NCBI GenBank assembly: GCA_035079385.1
Contig: JAVHKY010000023.1
Span: 5,472,001-5,536,000 of the forward strand
Direction of reading: 5' to 3'
Source: Aspidiotus rigidus
Taxonomy: Eukaryota; Arthropoda; Insecta; Hemiptera; Diaspididae
DNA: 64,000 bases
Shown here: in pieces, positions 35,728-48,069 of the stretch
Layout: each line of letters starts with the position of its first letter
How positions within the stretch are numbered: position 1 is the stretch's first letter
Notes under the pieces: generated by a model
What the model was told of the DNA's origin: nothing
Seen by the model: the letters and a program-made list of their open reading frames with translations, nothing else
Database searches by the model: none
Translations under genes and position numbers: made by a program

Positions 35728-36330
35728 CTACCGAAGGGGCTGATAAAAAATTGTGGAAAAAAAGAGAAAACATTCAAGACGTAGATGATAAATATTTGAA
35801 TAATATTGTAAACCTATCTCAAAAATGTGTTTCTTGTTCGAATTTATGTTCAAAAAATCATCACAAAAAATTATTCATACTTATTAATTTCTCTTAAATG
35901 TGATTGCAGCATTCCGAAAATCTTAATTGTGGATATACTTTAGGGATCCTTGTTGTTCAAGCAACGTTCACATCGAAAAATGGTGAGTGAATTCTTTTGT
36001 ACAAAGCATTAATTGAACATATTTGGAATTAAGACGAGGCGACTTTTGCAAAATTCTAGTAATTAATCAGATTTTTCTACAAAAATTCATCCTTAATTTT
36101 TTCTCTCTCTTCTCTCGAGGAAAGTGATGATGAATATAATTTTGAATAAATATTTCTTCACCATCACGTGTGTTAAAAATCTGAGCGATTTGTATAAAAA
36201 ATAAATTGTTATAAACCTCCAAATCTTAGAGTTAGAATACTTCGTGAAAAAGTAAAATTATTAACCTTCAGTATGACTTACGTAAATTTTCTCCATTACC
36301 TACATAATTGCCCTAAACCGTTTATTAACT
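35728..36330 (+). repeat. Local segmental duplication, copy A, with exon-like segment
   Basis: Similar in the same orientation to ~37235-38130. It contains TGATTGCAG followed by a 73-bp block starting CATTCCGAAAATC and ending ACATCGAAAAATG, then GTGAGT, so the block is bounded like an exon. One frame reads LGILVVQATFTSKN. Similarity continues downstream through TTCTTCACCATCACGTGTGT and the TTATTAACC..CTTACG region. Confidence 0.6.
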
Positions 36331-37234
36331 ATCTTTATAAGAGAAAATGAATACTTTTGGAATCATTATAGGTGATATATTATTGATAACGGATGTTGGA
36401 ACAATTTGAGTGATTATAGTATGAAGCAAACTTTTAAACTTTCTTTCAAACTAAAGACTGCAGGTATAACGCATCTCAGATATAAACTACGAAAATCTGT
36501 CAATTAATTGTTGGAGGATGCATACTTTTCATGCTGTAATTTGGACTTCTTTTAGGTAAGTATATCAATTTTGACACTTCCTGGAGGATCTAGCTAATGA
36601 TAATGAGAAGATCGTACGGAAAACGTAAAAACTAGCAGCCATAAGGTTAAAATAATGGTACCTACGTAAACTATACTCGTACATCCTCCAACTTTTGGCA
36701 CATTTTCGTTGTTCATATTTAAGATGGGTATACCTGCACTCCTCACTTCAAACTATATGAGTCGCAGTCAGACAAATCCAACCTTAAGACGGTAAATTGA
36801 TTTTCGTGTACGAGCAAGAAATTCAAAAAATCTGAAACAGTTTTTTTGTTTTCTTTTTTAGCGATTTTAATAGTATTTTCAACGAGCTTTCCAATGAGCT
36901 TACTCTGGAAGTGTAAAAACGCTCATAACGTGTTTGACGGACCTTCGAAAGTTGAATGTTGACTAATCATGCGTTTTTCTCACGAATTAAAATTTGGCGG
37001 AGGAGGATTGTGTCCATCTTCGCATCGTTGTACAAGAGCGATTTTTTTCCCTGGAGACCTATTTTCTTTTGTTCGATAGTTTTCGATCTCCTCTACAAAT
37101 TTCGTTGATTACCCTAAAAGAATTTTCTCAACTCAAGCTTGGATTTGTTTGACTGCGTCCACATCGACATAGCTATTGAACCAGTAATCAAAGATAGTAA
37201 TGGTCGATTTGTGTGTTTGTCTAAAAAAGAACAG

Positions 37235-38130
37235 TGGAGGGGACAGAAGGGGCTGACAAAAAATTGAGAAAAAAAAGAGAACACATTCAAGATTTAGATG
37301 ATAATTATTCGAATACTAATCCAGAGATATTTAACTGTCGGCCCGCGAAAGCTCTGATTTTTTCACGGAAGGTTTACATTTTGTAGCTCTTGATGACTGT
37401 TGAGTCGAGACGCGTTCACCGAAAAATTAAAGTAACGTACGGTCTCGTCTATGCAATTCATTATTAATTTGATAACCGCGAAAGCTCGTCGAACGGACCG
37501 GGAAAAATAAAATTAATTTCAATTTCAAAAAGAACAGTCATAAGAAAAAAATTTTCTGGTCCGTGCAAAATTCTTTGACGTTAAAGCGGCTCATCGGTTT
37601 GAAAAAAACTTGAATAGGCCTGTTCTAAATCTATCTTTGAAATTTGTTTCTTGTGCGAAAAAATCATTATAAAAAATTATTCATACTTATAAATTTCTCT
37701 TAAATTTGATTGCAGCATCCCGAAAATCTCCACTTTTGGTACCCTAGTTGTTCAAGCAACGTCCACATCAAGAAATGGTAAGTAATATCTTTCATACGAA
37801 GGGATAAATTGAACAAAAATGGCGCAAAATTCTAATAATTTATCAGATTTAAAAAAGAAATCGTATTTCATCATATTAATTGATTCATTTTTTTTCACTT
37901 TTTCGCGTATAGGGCTGTGGTGAGTGCCAGTAATTTTAAATAAATGTCTCTTCACCATCACGTGTGTTGAAGAAGATGGACTTGATCTTGACGATTCATA
38001 TTAAAAGTAACCCGTTAATAAAGTCCTAGTCTGTGACTTTTTAAATTGAGAACTAAAATACTCAGGAATACCCACTTCGTAAAAGTGTAGGATTATTAAC
38101 CGTCAATAAGATTTACGCAAATTTTCTTCA
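37235..38130 (+). repeat. Local segmental duplication, copy B, with exon-like segment
   Basis: Second copy of the unit at 35728-36330. The exon-like block (from ~37716, TGATTGCAG then 62 bp to AGAAATG, then GTAAGT) is 11 bp shorter than in copy A, which shifts the frame before the shared part. One frame reads FGTLVVQATSTSRN. Copy B also has ~280 bp extra sequence (about 37320-37620) not found in copy A. Whether either copy is transcribed is unknown. Confidence 0.6.
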
Positions 38131-38149
38131 TTACCAACAATCGCATAAG

Positions 38150-39830
38150 GTAAAATACATTCCCGATGATATTTGCCACGTCTCATTGAAAGTTAATCCT
38201 GATGTTGAGAATATGTCTTCGAAGGTAGATCTTGACGGATTTTGCGCTCATGTTGGGAGCACATTTTGTACTTAAGTTACATATAGGCACATATAAGTGA
38301 TATCCGTTCACTTCTCGTCATATATCATTCGAATAAGCTTCATCTTTCATACTTGTTGACATTTTTTATGATTCAGCGACGATACAGTATTTATACTATA
38401 GGTTGTGAGTGAGGATTTGTATACAAACCTTTTCGTTTGAATTATAAAATTATGAAACTCGCGTTAGAAACAAACGATAGAGAACAGTTTTCCCGCAAGA
38501 ATTAGAATACGATATACGAAAAATGAAAAGCGACGCGCTATCGAACGAATAGAAAATTTCGACCTTTTTTTCGGTCACACGCCCTTTTGCTCAGAATCCA
38601 GGGTTTAGAACTTTCACACAGCGACTAAAATCAATGCGTACCGTATGAAAGAAAATAGCGGGGTAAAACAGCGCTTCCACACGAATGTTCTAATAACTAA
38701 AGAGTTCACTGACTGCGGTTATACTCATATACACGATTCCTTCCATCGAGGCGAAGTTTACCCGTAGAAAATCTATAAGAAAATCGCCGTTCTTGTATAT
38801 CGGGCAATAGATGGGTCCGTGTCACCGAAATTAACGTTAATTTTTCATCGCGACGACAAATGAAATAAAAGTATAGGTTCGAATTTACGAATTTTCGTTA
38901 AACATCTTCAACAAAATGTTGATTCTTTTGTGTCGAAGTAATAATGGAATCGAACTTGACAAGTTGAGCGCGCTTCGAAAAATTTGACGAATATTTATGT
39001 AGAGCACTCCAAGATGTAAGATACAGACACTTGAAAGAGGATGGAGAGCTCTTGCGGCATTTTTATTCTTGTGAACGCATCAATGTAGCGACGTAGTGGT
39101 GTACAAATACATATTTTGACAAACGCCCGTAATATTCTGCTCTTTTCTTTACAATCGAATTCATTTTTCATCGTGCCTCAACGATCAGTAAAAATACGCC
39201 TGAAATCAACGAAAAGAGAGTATCGCGTATAATTCAATTTTTCAATTTGTGTCGACGAACACGATATTACCAAGAGACTTTTAGAAATTTTCCGACAATT
39301 TGAACCGTTAATATCGGTCGTCAAACTTGTATACTCTAATTCGCCTGAGGGTGAATTGTTCTACGAAAATGCGGACGAAAAAAGTAGATTACCGTGTACT
39401 CGACTAAGTACAATCGTATCGATTACCGCTCTTTCCCTCTTTTATTTTTTCTTCGTATGTCTACTCTTTATTGGTTTTATCGAATAAGTTTTCTTTGTTT
39501 CATTCACTTAAGATGTAATACTTTTTTTTTACGGATGGTAGAAAATATTGAAAGAGAGCTTTTTTTTTTTTTGGTGAAGTCGTAGTACGAATACAAAACG
39601 TATTCGAGTGTATGGTAGAATAATGTACGGTACTTAATAAGGCAGTCAATTTCTAAAGATGAAATTATTTCATGGAGAAATTTATTGAAATGTTATTATT
39701 AACGAACTTTTAAACTACGCAGAGGGTTAACAGCTCGGCACCAGTAAAATATGAGTGTACAAAATAAAAAAAATGAATAATTGAAGTAGAGGAATTAATA
39801 ATAATATGATGATTGTAATGCTGCGGATGA
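38150..39830. other. Intergenic, no supported gene
   Basis: No exon, RNA gene or transposon similarity could be supported. Open frames are short and low in complexity. Confidence 0.5.
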
Positions 39831-39946
39831 AAAAAAATGAATTTTTTTTTTTTTTTATATTAGGGAGCTATGCGACTACGCATACGGGTCATCAGCTCCA
39901 TTTAATCTTTAATTGTACAAAGTTGTTATTAGATGGCTTAAGGTTA

Positions 39947-40745
39947 TTACAGTAATTTGTAGAAGTAAGTGGAGCGGAGGTAATTGAGGGAATTTTCGAT
40001 GGTTTCAGAGTTGTTGGATAGAGCGGAGGTGATAGATAAGGGAACGTTGTAGGCGGATCTTTGATTTTGGAGGACGGGACATGAGAAGAGATGTTGAACG
40101 GTGAGGTTATCTAATTGGCAGTAGTTACATGACGGCGGGGCGTGAAGTCGTAAGAGGAGGTAAGAGTGGGTGAGTCGGGTATGGCCAATCCTAAGACGAG
40201 CGAGGATGACTTCTTCATGACGGCAGTTTCTATTTGAAGAGGACCATGGAATAGGGAGGCTTTTGATTGATCTTAGTTTGTTATGGTATTGTTTTTCCCA
40301 AAGGTTATGCCAAGAAGTTAGTATTTTAGAACGGTAATATTTTTGAAGGTCGTATACTGGTGAATGAGCTGGGTCAGTAATTTTTGGTAAGAGGGTGGAG
40401 TTCTTGGCCGCACGGTCAACGTTTTCATGTTGGGGGTGATCGATGTGACCCGGAATCCAGATGAAGGTGACTGATGATTTGATAGAGGTTAGCGTGTGGA
40501 GAATGACGTGAATGCGTTGAGTGATAGGGTTGTTCGAATGAGGATCTTGTAGAGACATGAGGGAGAAAAGTGAGTCGGACAGTAAGATATAGTCGAGTCT
40601 GGGAGGGCGTTGAGTAAGGGTCGAGAGACAAGAACAAATAGCACTCAGCTCAGCTGTAAAAACAGAGGCAGTGTTTCTTAAGCGATAGGCCGTAGTTTTG
40701 TCTTGGATGGAGTACGCGTAGCCTGTTTTATTTTTTGTTTTGGGC
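39947..40745 (-). CDS. LINE RNase H and C-terminal zinc knuckle, part 2
   Basis: After the frame shift the same protein continues: GYAYSIQDKT, RNTASVFTAELSAI (RNase H glutamate), YILLSDSLFSL (second aspartate) and IWIPGHIDHPQHENVDRAAK (last acidic residue). Then comes DLQKYYRSKIL, EVILARLRIGHTRLTHSYLL and a CNYCQLDNLTVQHLFSCP knuckle of C-x2-C-x8-H-x4-C form. It ends LNYLRSTYFYKLL with a stop at 39947. A single-base indel restores continuity with the upstream part. RNase H would remove RNA during reverse transcription. Confidence 0.88.
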
Positions 40746-42546
40746 CATCAGTGTAACATATTACATGGTCGGGGAATTCTGCTATAATTTCTAAGACAAG
40801 TTTTCGGTAGGCAGTGTTGCTTGAGTTTGGAATATCTGTGAGATCGAATCTGATAGTTGGAGGGGTGAATAGCCATGGAGGAATGGATGATTTAATAGGA
40901 AGGAGGGGATTGAATTTTGGATTAAAGTCGAGATACGGTTTCAGAGAGTTTACTAAGGTATTTGGAGGGAAGGAGGAAGCGGTGTCAGTGAGAAGTTCGG
41001 GAAATTGAGCTGAGGATGCGAGGAAGTTGGCAGTTAATACTAGTGTGCGAAAGTGAAGAGGAAGTTCGGCTGCTTCAGCACAGAGGCTGAGATTTGGACT
41101 AGTGCGGAATGCTCCAAGGGAGATTCTGAGAGCTGTTGATTGAACAGTGTTTAATAATTTAAGGGATGACTTGTTTGACTGAGAGTAGATCGAGGAGCCG
41201 TAGTCTAATTGGGCACGGATGAGATTTTTGTATAGTTGGAGAAGTAATTTTCGGTTGCATCCCAGACGGGGGTGAGACAGATATTTGAGAATATTAGTGG
41301 CATTTAGACATTTTGCTTTGAGAAGTTTTATATGAGAGATCCAAGAAAGGTTGTGGTTGAAGGTGAGCCCCAAGAATTTATAAGAGTCAAGAATTTTGAT
41401 TGGAAAGCCTTGAAGGAATAGAGGAGGTATTGAAATTTTTGGACGGCGGATTTTTCGGAATATAACAAAACCAGTTTTGCTCGATGAGAAGCGAAAACCA
41501 CGGTCTGAGGCCCATGTGGATATTTTATCCAAAGTTTCTTGGGGGAGTCGTGATGCTCGATGAGGGTTTGAAGATTTAAGAGAAATACTGTAGTCATCGG
41601 CGAAAAGGCGTTGTGTAAGTGGAAAAGATGAACAATTAGTGATGTCATTTATAGCTATCAAAAAAAGTGGGACACTCCAGACTTCACCGTGTGGGACGCC
41701 GTTTTGGATGGTGTGGTGAGAAGAGAGGTGATTTTCGATCCTAACGGTTATGGACCTGTCGTATAGGAAACTCTGTAGAAGTTTTGGGAGGTTGCCTCTG
41801 AGGCCTATGGAGTGGAGTTTTTGACAAATGTAATGGCGCCATACTCTGGGAAAAGCCTGTTGAAGGTCAAAAAAAATAGTGTAGAGTGCAGAATTTTCGT
41901 TTTTTGCGTCGGTAATTTGTTGTTGGAGGTCTGCCAAAGGTTGAAGAGTATTTCGACCCTTTCGGAGGCCGTATTGGAGATGAGAGAGTACATTGTTTGA
42001 TTCGAGGCGCCATAAAAGTCTTTTGTTTAATATCTTTTGGAATAATTTTCCGAGGACGCTAGTTAATGCAATAGGATGGTAAGAATCGGGAATGGAGGGG
42101 TCTTTAGAAGGTTTCAAGATGGGTAGAATAATCGCGAGTTTCCATTGTAAAGGATATGTTCCTTGAAGTAGGATGGAGTTGAATATTGAGAGCAGGTAAG
42201 AAATGGAATTTGGGTGAAGGTTTTTAAGCATAGAAGCGTGAATGTTATCAGGTCCGGGAGATGCGTTTTTATGTTTTTGGATAGTTGAATGGAGTTCGGT
42301 GAGTGAAATTGGGACGTTGTAAGAATGAAAGTCGTGTGAGTCGAAGTTGATAAAGAGAGTTTCAGTTTGTGTTTTAGTAGTTAAAAAGGAATTGTCATAG
42401 TTTTCATCCGATGAAACTTGAGCAAAGTTTGAAGCAAGTAAATTTGCTATATCGAGCGGGGAAGATATAGTTAATGAATTTGAAGTTAGTTGAGTGATAG
42501 GATGGAATGACGAATTTCCCGATAACCTCTTTATATCTCTCCACAT
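40678..42546 (-). CDS. LINE reverse transcriptase, part 1 (truncated ORF2)
   Basis: 622 codons, in order: linker, SPGPDNIHASMLKNL (RT motif 0/1), YPLQWKLAIILPILKPSKDP, YHPIALTSVLGKLFQKILNK (motif 2), IFFDLQQAFPRVWRH (motif A aspartate), NGVPHGEVWSVPLFLIAIND (motif B), LFADDYSISL (motif C, catalytic FADD), then the thumb with YKFLGLTFNHNLSW. The frame enters RNase H at ICYTDGPKQK and is then thrown out of phase within an A-rich stretch near 40725-40745, ending at a false stop (40678). The GVPHG in place of the usual GVPQG is a noteworthy change in motif B. The copy lacks its endonuclease, so it is not autonomous. Confidence 0.9.
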   Translation of the reverse strand: MWRDIKRLSGNSSFHPITQLTSNSLTISSPLDIANLLASNFAQVSSDENYDNSFLTTKTQTETLFINFDSHDFHSYNVPISLTELHSTIQKHKNASPGPDNIHASMLKNLHPNSISYLLSIFNSILLQGTYPLQWKLAIILPILKPSKDPSIPDSYHPIALTSVLGKLFQKILNKRLLWRLESNNVLSHLQYGLRKGRNTLQPLADLQQQITDAKNENSALYTIFFDLQQAFPRVWRHYICQKLHSIGLRGNLPKLLQSFLYDRSITVRIENHLSSHHTIQNGVPHGEVWSVPLFLIAINDITNCSSFPLTQRLFADDYSISLKSSNPHRASRLPQETLDKISTWASDRGFRFSSSKTGFVIFRKIRRPKISIPPLFLQGFPIKILDSYKFLGLTFNHNLSWISHIKLLKAKCLNATNILKYLSHPRLGCNRKLLLQLYKNLIRAQLDYGSSIYSQSNKSSLKLLNTVQSTALRISLGAFRTSPNLSLCAEAAELPLHFRTLVLTANFLASSAQFPELLTDTASSFPPNTLVNSLKPYLDFNPKFNPLLPIKSSIPPWLFTPPTIRFDLTDIPNSSNTAYRKLVLEIIAEFPDHVICYTDGPKQKIKQATRTPSKTKLRPIA

Positions 42547-42559
42547 TAAGGATTGATTA

Positions 42560-45250
42560 TTATAATAATATGTTGAATTATCCTGTTTTCATTTCTATGG
42601 ACGGATATTATGCTTCATGTATACATACTTGTAATTGTGAGAGGGACTCTCGAGAACGCGACCCACCAGATAATTACGTTTTGATGGTTCGAGCTTATTT
42701 CACAATAGTGCAATTCTTCCACAAATTTCTTCCTCAGTCTCGTCGCTGCGAGCCCATCTTTTTCGCAAATGTTCAGCCTTAAGGAAACACATTGGAAAAG
42801 CCGAGGAATACGAGCTTCAGTAATGAAATTGAAAGAATTTTCTTTTTTTTTACAAAAGTAATCTCTATTTGAGTTTCCGCGATCATTTATTTGTCGGTCT
42901 GGAATATTATGGCTGAAGAGAGATGAGGAGTTGTGGAACTGCATATGAGTAACTAAAATTGAATAATTTTTCGATAGTAGAATACGACGAGCATTGTACC
43001 TTAGAAATTGAGTGTTTCAAGAACAGCTGCAACTTGTTTCTTGAATTTCATTATAATTGGTCAAGAAGATTGGTGTCCACTTGTTATCAGTTGCAAGGCG
43101 TGAATACATTAGAATTTCGACAGAGGCTCTATCGAATTTCTGTACATTTATGACGTGTATAAAATCGACCGTTTATGTGGCAGATCGATAAAATTTCTTA
43201 CAGTCCTGTCGTACTAGTTGCATGCAGCGTTTTTGAAGGAGTATTTTGTAAAAATTGAAAATCTTTATAATTATTTTAGGAACTGCGAGCGATAACAGGA
43301 ACTATTTATAAATTTTTAGAAAAGACGATTATCTCAATAAGAGAAAATAATTAAGTTGGGTACCGAGGACTATAATTCAAAAGGCATCAATCAAAGAAAA
43401 CCTACGGAATGCAATATGTACCTCATTCTTAGATAATGTATCGATAAATCCTCTTTTTTTACAAGTGTAGCTGGAATTTGAAATTGGCTTATAGATTTCT
43501 GTATTTCATTAATCATGTCCTGCTTCGTAAGTGTAATAGAAGGAATATGTAGCAATTCAAACCTTCTTCGGAGGAAAAAATTGATCAAAATTATAAAAAT
43601 CAATAGTCACCTCTGGTACCATCCAATACTTTCTTTGTTCTGTTTAGAGTAAGAAATTTTTTTTAGTACTTCATATGTACCTCTTACACTTTCCTTCTTT
43701 ATATACTCGAATGCTGATGGTAAATTTCGTCAATTAAATATTTACGGTTTGTTATGCTACCTATGGGCTGTAGATTTCAATCTTACCACTTCTACAACAT
43801 TTCAAAGAAGAATAAGAAATTTCAGTTATCGGCATGAATTTTATTATATACATTGAAGATTGTGGAATTTGTCACATAAATTTCCTCAATTTTCCCCATG
43901 TTGGGCGATTTTACCGTTGAAAAGCGGATATTTAAGGAAAGCTGGAGAATTGTATGTCTCCTACGAGGCATAAATAGATTTCAAGTGCTCTTCTGCTCTT
44001 CTGCCTTTTGCTCCGTCAAACGAGGAAAAATCGTGTGCACTACTTTCATCGTGAATATTTTTTCTCAATACCTCGTTTCTCCAAAATCTTATGGACTGTA
44101 AGGTAATGGTACCCCTTTCTCACGATATGTCGAGGATGACTTTTCTTGTCAAAATTTAGTGCATTTTCAAACTTTACTGCTTCAAATTGTTGGACCATAA
44201 GAGAATATTTTCAGTTTGTAGAAACTGCACTTATTTTGTTGAATGACACCAGTATTGTGATGGAGAACGATCGATCTCTTTTCTTCACAAGAATACGTCT
44301 CATTTTCGTGTTTGACAGCTACACTTACCATATATAAAGTGAATTTTTTCTTTTCTTATCTTCCGCGACCAACACGCGCTTTTTCGTATTTGCGAAAACT
44401 GCTGTGAACTTCAATTTTGAAGAAACGGCAAATGTTCGTAAATAAATACAGGATACCAATGGAAGTTAATAAATATTTGCTGAAATAAGAAAGACATAAA
44501 AAAATTCAGAGTTTTTTTTCTTTTTGATATTGCTATTTATGCAATGAGCAGACGAGTCATAACGTCTAGGTCCGTATTATATTGAAGTTTATTCTCGGAA
44601 ATACCGGCAATGCTCGAGCCGTGCAAGGAAAAACGCGATTAAAAGAATTTATTTGTTCGAGACGACTATAAAGGTTTTCTACTTTCACGTTTGAAAACGG
44701 CGACGAGAAGGAAATTAACTTTTCAAGACGTTCACTTTTCAAATGTTCCCGAACTCGGGGTATATGGGAGCTAACTTAAGCATTCCAATAATAAAAGCCA
44801 ATGATTTGTTATATTATTATACATTCAAGTGAAAATATTATTACTCTCTGTAGAAGGGCTTCTTGAATTTCTCAACGGCCTGTAATGTGCTTTAAAAGTA
44901 TTCTGTATACCTTTGAAATTTATATCACTCGGTGTCTCTGAAAACCCTATTTGGCCTCAAGTTTTCATCGAAGAATTGGACTAGAAGTTTATGTAAATGC
45001 AAAAAAAAAACTTTTTTAGTTTTTAAAGCGAAAGTTCTTGTAGCAACTAAACTTTATGTTTGGTTAGATTAGCTGAGCAGTTGTATCTAAAACTTTTGAG
45101 CAATATTTTATCGTAAGAGTTGAGTGACATTTTCAGCCGCCACAAATCGAACATCAACTTATTCCTCGCCTTGTATCGCTCGTTTTCTTTCTTGGTAATT
45201 TCTGTCAAGATGAGTGAACTGAAGCAATAGATTTGTAACGGCCTATCATT
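42560..45250. other. Intergenic, no supported gene
   Basis: No exon chain or transposon coding similarity recognised. Short open frames (e.g. 42615-42944 -, 43898-44101 +) have no motifs or splice context. Confidence 0.5.
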
Positions 45251-45559
45251 TTCTTGTCGAAATCGGTGTAGGTCGCAGGTCCATCATTGGATACATGTAT
45301 TAGCTACGCATTGTGGGGTCCTCCCCTTACATCATATTGCATACCCTTACATTGGTCTTATATCAAAGGAACTGAATGTACAACAATAGTGCATTTATTC
45401 TCCTGTCCTAAGACCAATGTAAAACAAATACCATTGCGACCAAGATATAGAGTATGGATGAGTCAAATAACAATTTCGTGCATTATGTTACTTGTCGATC
45501 AAATCGTTTTCTACGTCATTGAAAAATTGCACATTGATCACTTGAAGACAACTGGGTCG

Positions 45560-48062
45560 CTTGTGTGTCGCATGTGCAGCACCGCCCGTCATCCATTGTG
45601 GAGTAGGTGTAGGTGCGGGTTGCGTATGCATTTAATATTGTTTCCTCCAACACCGGAATCGACCCTTTCAGGTATAACTTCAGTGAAGGAGGAATCTGCT
45701 ACGCGAACCCCCTCTTCTACTCGGCAACTGCCAAGTTGCTTTGGCAACCGCCAAGCTGCAGTGCCCCCCTGGCACGCACAAAAACATAAGAACACTCACA
45801 ACAACAAACACCACCACACTGCACAATACAGTAGGTCACTGTTGGAAGTTCTTCATCTTCTTCTCTCTTCAGGGAAGATCTTGGTTCTCTTCTTCCTGCA
45901 GATCTGGATGTTGATGGTACACAGGTGTTGAGTAAGCCATAGCGTGGTTCTGCATTTGCATCCATTCCTGGTCCATCTTCCTCTTCATGATGGTGGCCGC
46001 AAATGCAGACACCTGGTTCCATGCTTCTTCGGAACCTAGCATGGTGGGTACCAGGCTACTCGGGTCGAGCGCTTCATCTACCCCGATCTCTTGGAGAGAC
46101 CGACTAAGCTCGTCCCGCTCACGCCTCCACGCCTCACACTCAAATAAGGTGTGTTGTGGTCCATCATCCCGCCCTTGGTTACAGTGCGAACACGTTGCCT
46201 GCTCAACTTTCCTTAACTTCTCGTGAAGGTACTTGTTGAAGCAGCCATGGCCGCTTAACACCTGCGTCAGGTGAAAGTTCAGCTGACCATGGTGTCGGTT
46301 CATCCACTCATCAAGGTCGCGTATTAGCACACGGGTTGTCCATGTACCCAGCCCACTCTGGGCAATTCTTGCTTTCCACTTTACAAGAAGGAGCGCCTGG
46401 CCTCCTGCTTGACCCGTAAAGCTTCTTGGTTGGTCGTTGTTCTCATCTTCGCTTCGAACACCACCGCTCTCTCCTCAGCAAGGAGCTCGATTGGTGGTGA
46501 ACGTGCTAATACACAAAGAGCCTCCGTCGAGACAGTGCGGTAGGCACTAACACACCTCAGCGCGGCTCTTCGTTGGATCTTTACCATCTCTCTTCTTCAG
46601 TATGGTATCTTCATGCAGTCGGCCCATACTGGTGCACCATATAGGAGGCTTCTCTCGGTCCTCCTAGGTTCCTCATCAGGCGGCTTAGGTATCCAACTAC
46701 CCGGCCCGCCTTTTCCGCTGCCATCAGGAAATGGTGCCTGAAGCTCAGCGTTGAGTCGAACCAGATGCCCAGGTATTTCATTTGCTTCTTGATTCCAATT
46801 TCCACACCTCGCAGGCGAAAGGTGGGTGGCTTGAACTTCTGACGGGTCGTGAATAAAATGGCCTCCGTCTTACTTGCTGGTAGTTCAAGTCCAGCCGACT
46901 CGATCCAACGCGTCACATCCTCTAGGGCCCGGTTTACCCTGCTCTCCACCGCTACAGTTGTTTCGGCGGTGCATACCACCAGGGTGTCATCCGCAAAGCA
47001 GATAAGCTTAACCCCCGGTGGCAGCTTCACCTTAAAGATTCCGTTAAATGCGACGCACCACAAAAGCGGCCCAAGGACCGACCCCTGCGGCACCCCACAA
47101 GTAACAGGGCGCTTTACTGTACCAGCAGACGTCTCTGCTTGGATTTCACGGCAGCTAAGATAGCTGCTGATCATCCTGAGCAGGTATGCGGGCACTCCTG
47201 TGTTCACAAGAGCTTCCAATATCATCTTCCATGGAATTGAATTGAACGCATTTCTTATGTCGAGGCTGACGGCTGCGCAAAATTGACGCATATCAATTGC
47301 TGACTTGGCTATCCTCTTCAGCCGAATCCCAGCATATGATGTGCAGCGTCCAGTTTAAAAACCGTACTGGCTATCAGAGATTATATCTCTTTCCTTCAGA
47401 TATAGCTCTCCAAACGATTGGCTATCACTCTTTCTAGAAGTTTCCCAACATTATCTAGCAGACAAAGTGGACGATAAGAGGATGGTAGACCAGGTAGTTT
47501 ATCCTTCTTATCGATCAACGCTAGCCTGGCTTTCTTCCATCGCACAGGGAACAGTCCCCCAACAATTGCCGCATTGAATGTATCAACAAGCAGTGCTGGG
47601 TCAACTGAATGTATGGCGCTCCAGACTGGATTTGGAATCCCATCCGGGCCTGGAGCCTTCCAATACTTATCCCGCAGTCTATTGACTGCTGCATCCACCT
47701 CCTCGGTGCCTAGGAGGGATATACCATCCTCTTCTACTATTGGTAGCGTTACCATTGGTGGTGGCTGCTGTGGGAACAAGCCATCAATGATTTGACCCAT
47801 AACATCCGGCTCCATTCGGCTCATTATTGAGAGGCCTTTTAACTTCTTCACCACTAACTTATAAGGCTTTCCAAATGGGTCGTCATCTGCCATCTCACAT
47901 AGCTCTCGCCATGCAGCACTCTTGCTGTCCTTGATGGCCTTCTTCAGCCTTTTACGAGCCATCTGGTATTCGGGTGCAACCGCCCGCGCTCCTTCGCGGC
48001 CACTACTATGCTGGTATATCCGGCGCTGCGGTTGCACTGAAGACAACTGGGTAACATCAATC
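45560..48062 (-). pseudogene. R1-like LINE, 5'-truncated and frame-broken
   Basis: Non-LTR retrotransposon of R1 type on the minus strand. From its 5' side: linker (ARKRLKKAIKDSKSAAWREL), KYWKAPGPDGIPNPVW, SYRPLCLLDNVGKLLERVI, AAVSLDIRNAFNSIPW (motif A), CGVPQGSVLGPLLWCVAFNG (motif B), ICFADDTLVV (catalytic motif C) and MKYLGIWFDSTLSFRHHF. Next VKIQRRAALRCVSAYRTVST and LTQVLSGHGCFNKYL, with a C-terminal CSHCNQGRDDGPQHTLFEC knuckle. At least three frame shifts (about 47395, 46650, 46350) and in-frame stops (including one in YGF*TGRC) break it. The endonuclease half is absent; the left (3') limit of its UTR is uncertain. Its base composition is more GC-rich than the surroundings. Confidence 0.9.
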
Positions 48063-48069
48063 TAGTAAA

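Larger units (their letters stand above)
39842..42550 (-). mobile_element. 5'-truncated RT/RNase H LINE, nearly intact
   Basis: Non-LTR retrotransposon on the minus strand, the best copy in the window. It lacks the endonuclease end and begins in the linker before RT (DIANLLASNFAQVSS). It ends in a structured 3' tail and poly-A (plus-strand poly-T at ~39842-39857). The body is described under the two coding parts (40678-42546 and 39947-40745). One frame shift separates them, so little mutation has accumulated. RNase H plus a C-terminal CCHC knuckle points to the I/LOA-like side of LINE diversity; clade placement needs a tree. No target duplication could be fixed by eye. Confidence 0.9.

Noticed and set aside
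27836..39800. Nested TIMP gene, as found in synapsin introns of other animals
   Set aside because: No cysteine-rich TIMP N-terminal pattern was found between the visible synapsin exons or to the right; the upstream intron may extend into unrecognised sequence.
45287..45931. 214-codon open frame on the + strand
   Set aside because: It lies opposite the 3' end of the R1-like LINE; the minus-strand frames carry the recognisable zinc-knuckle protein, and the + product has no motif.
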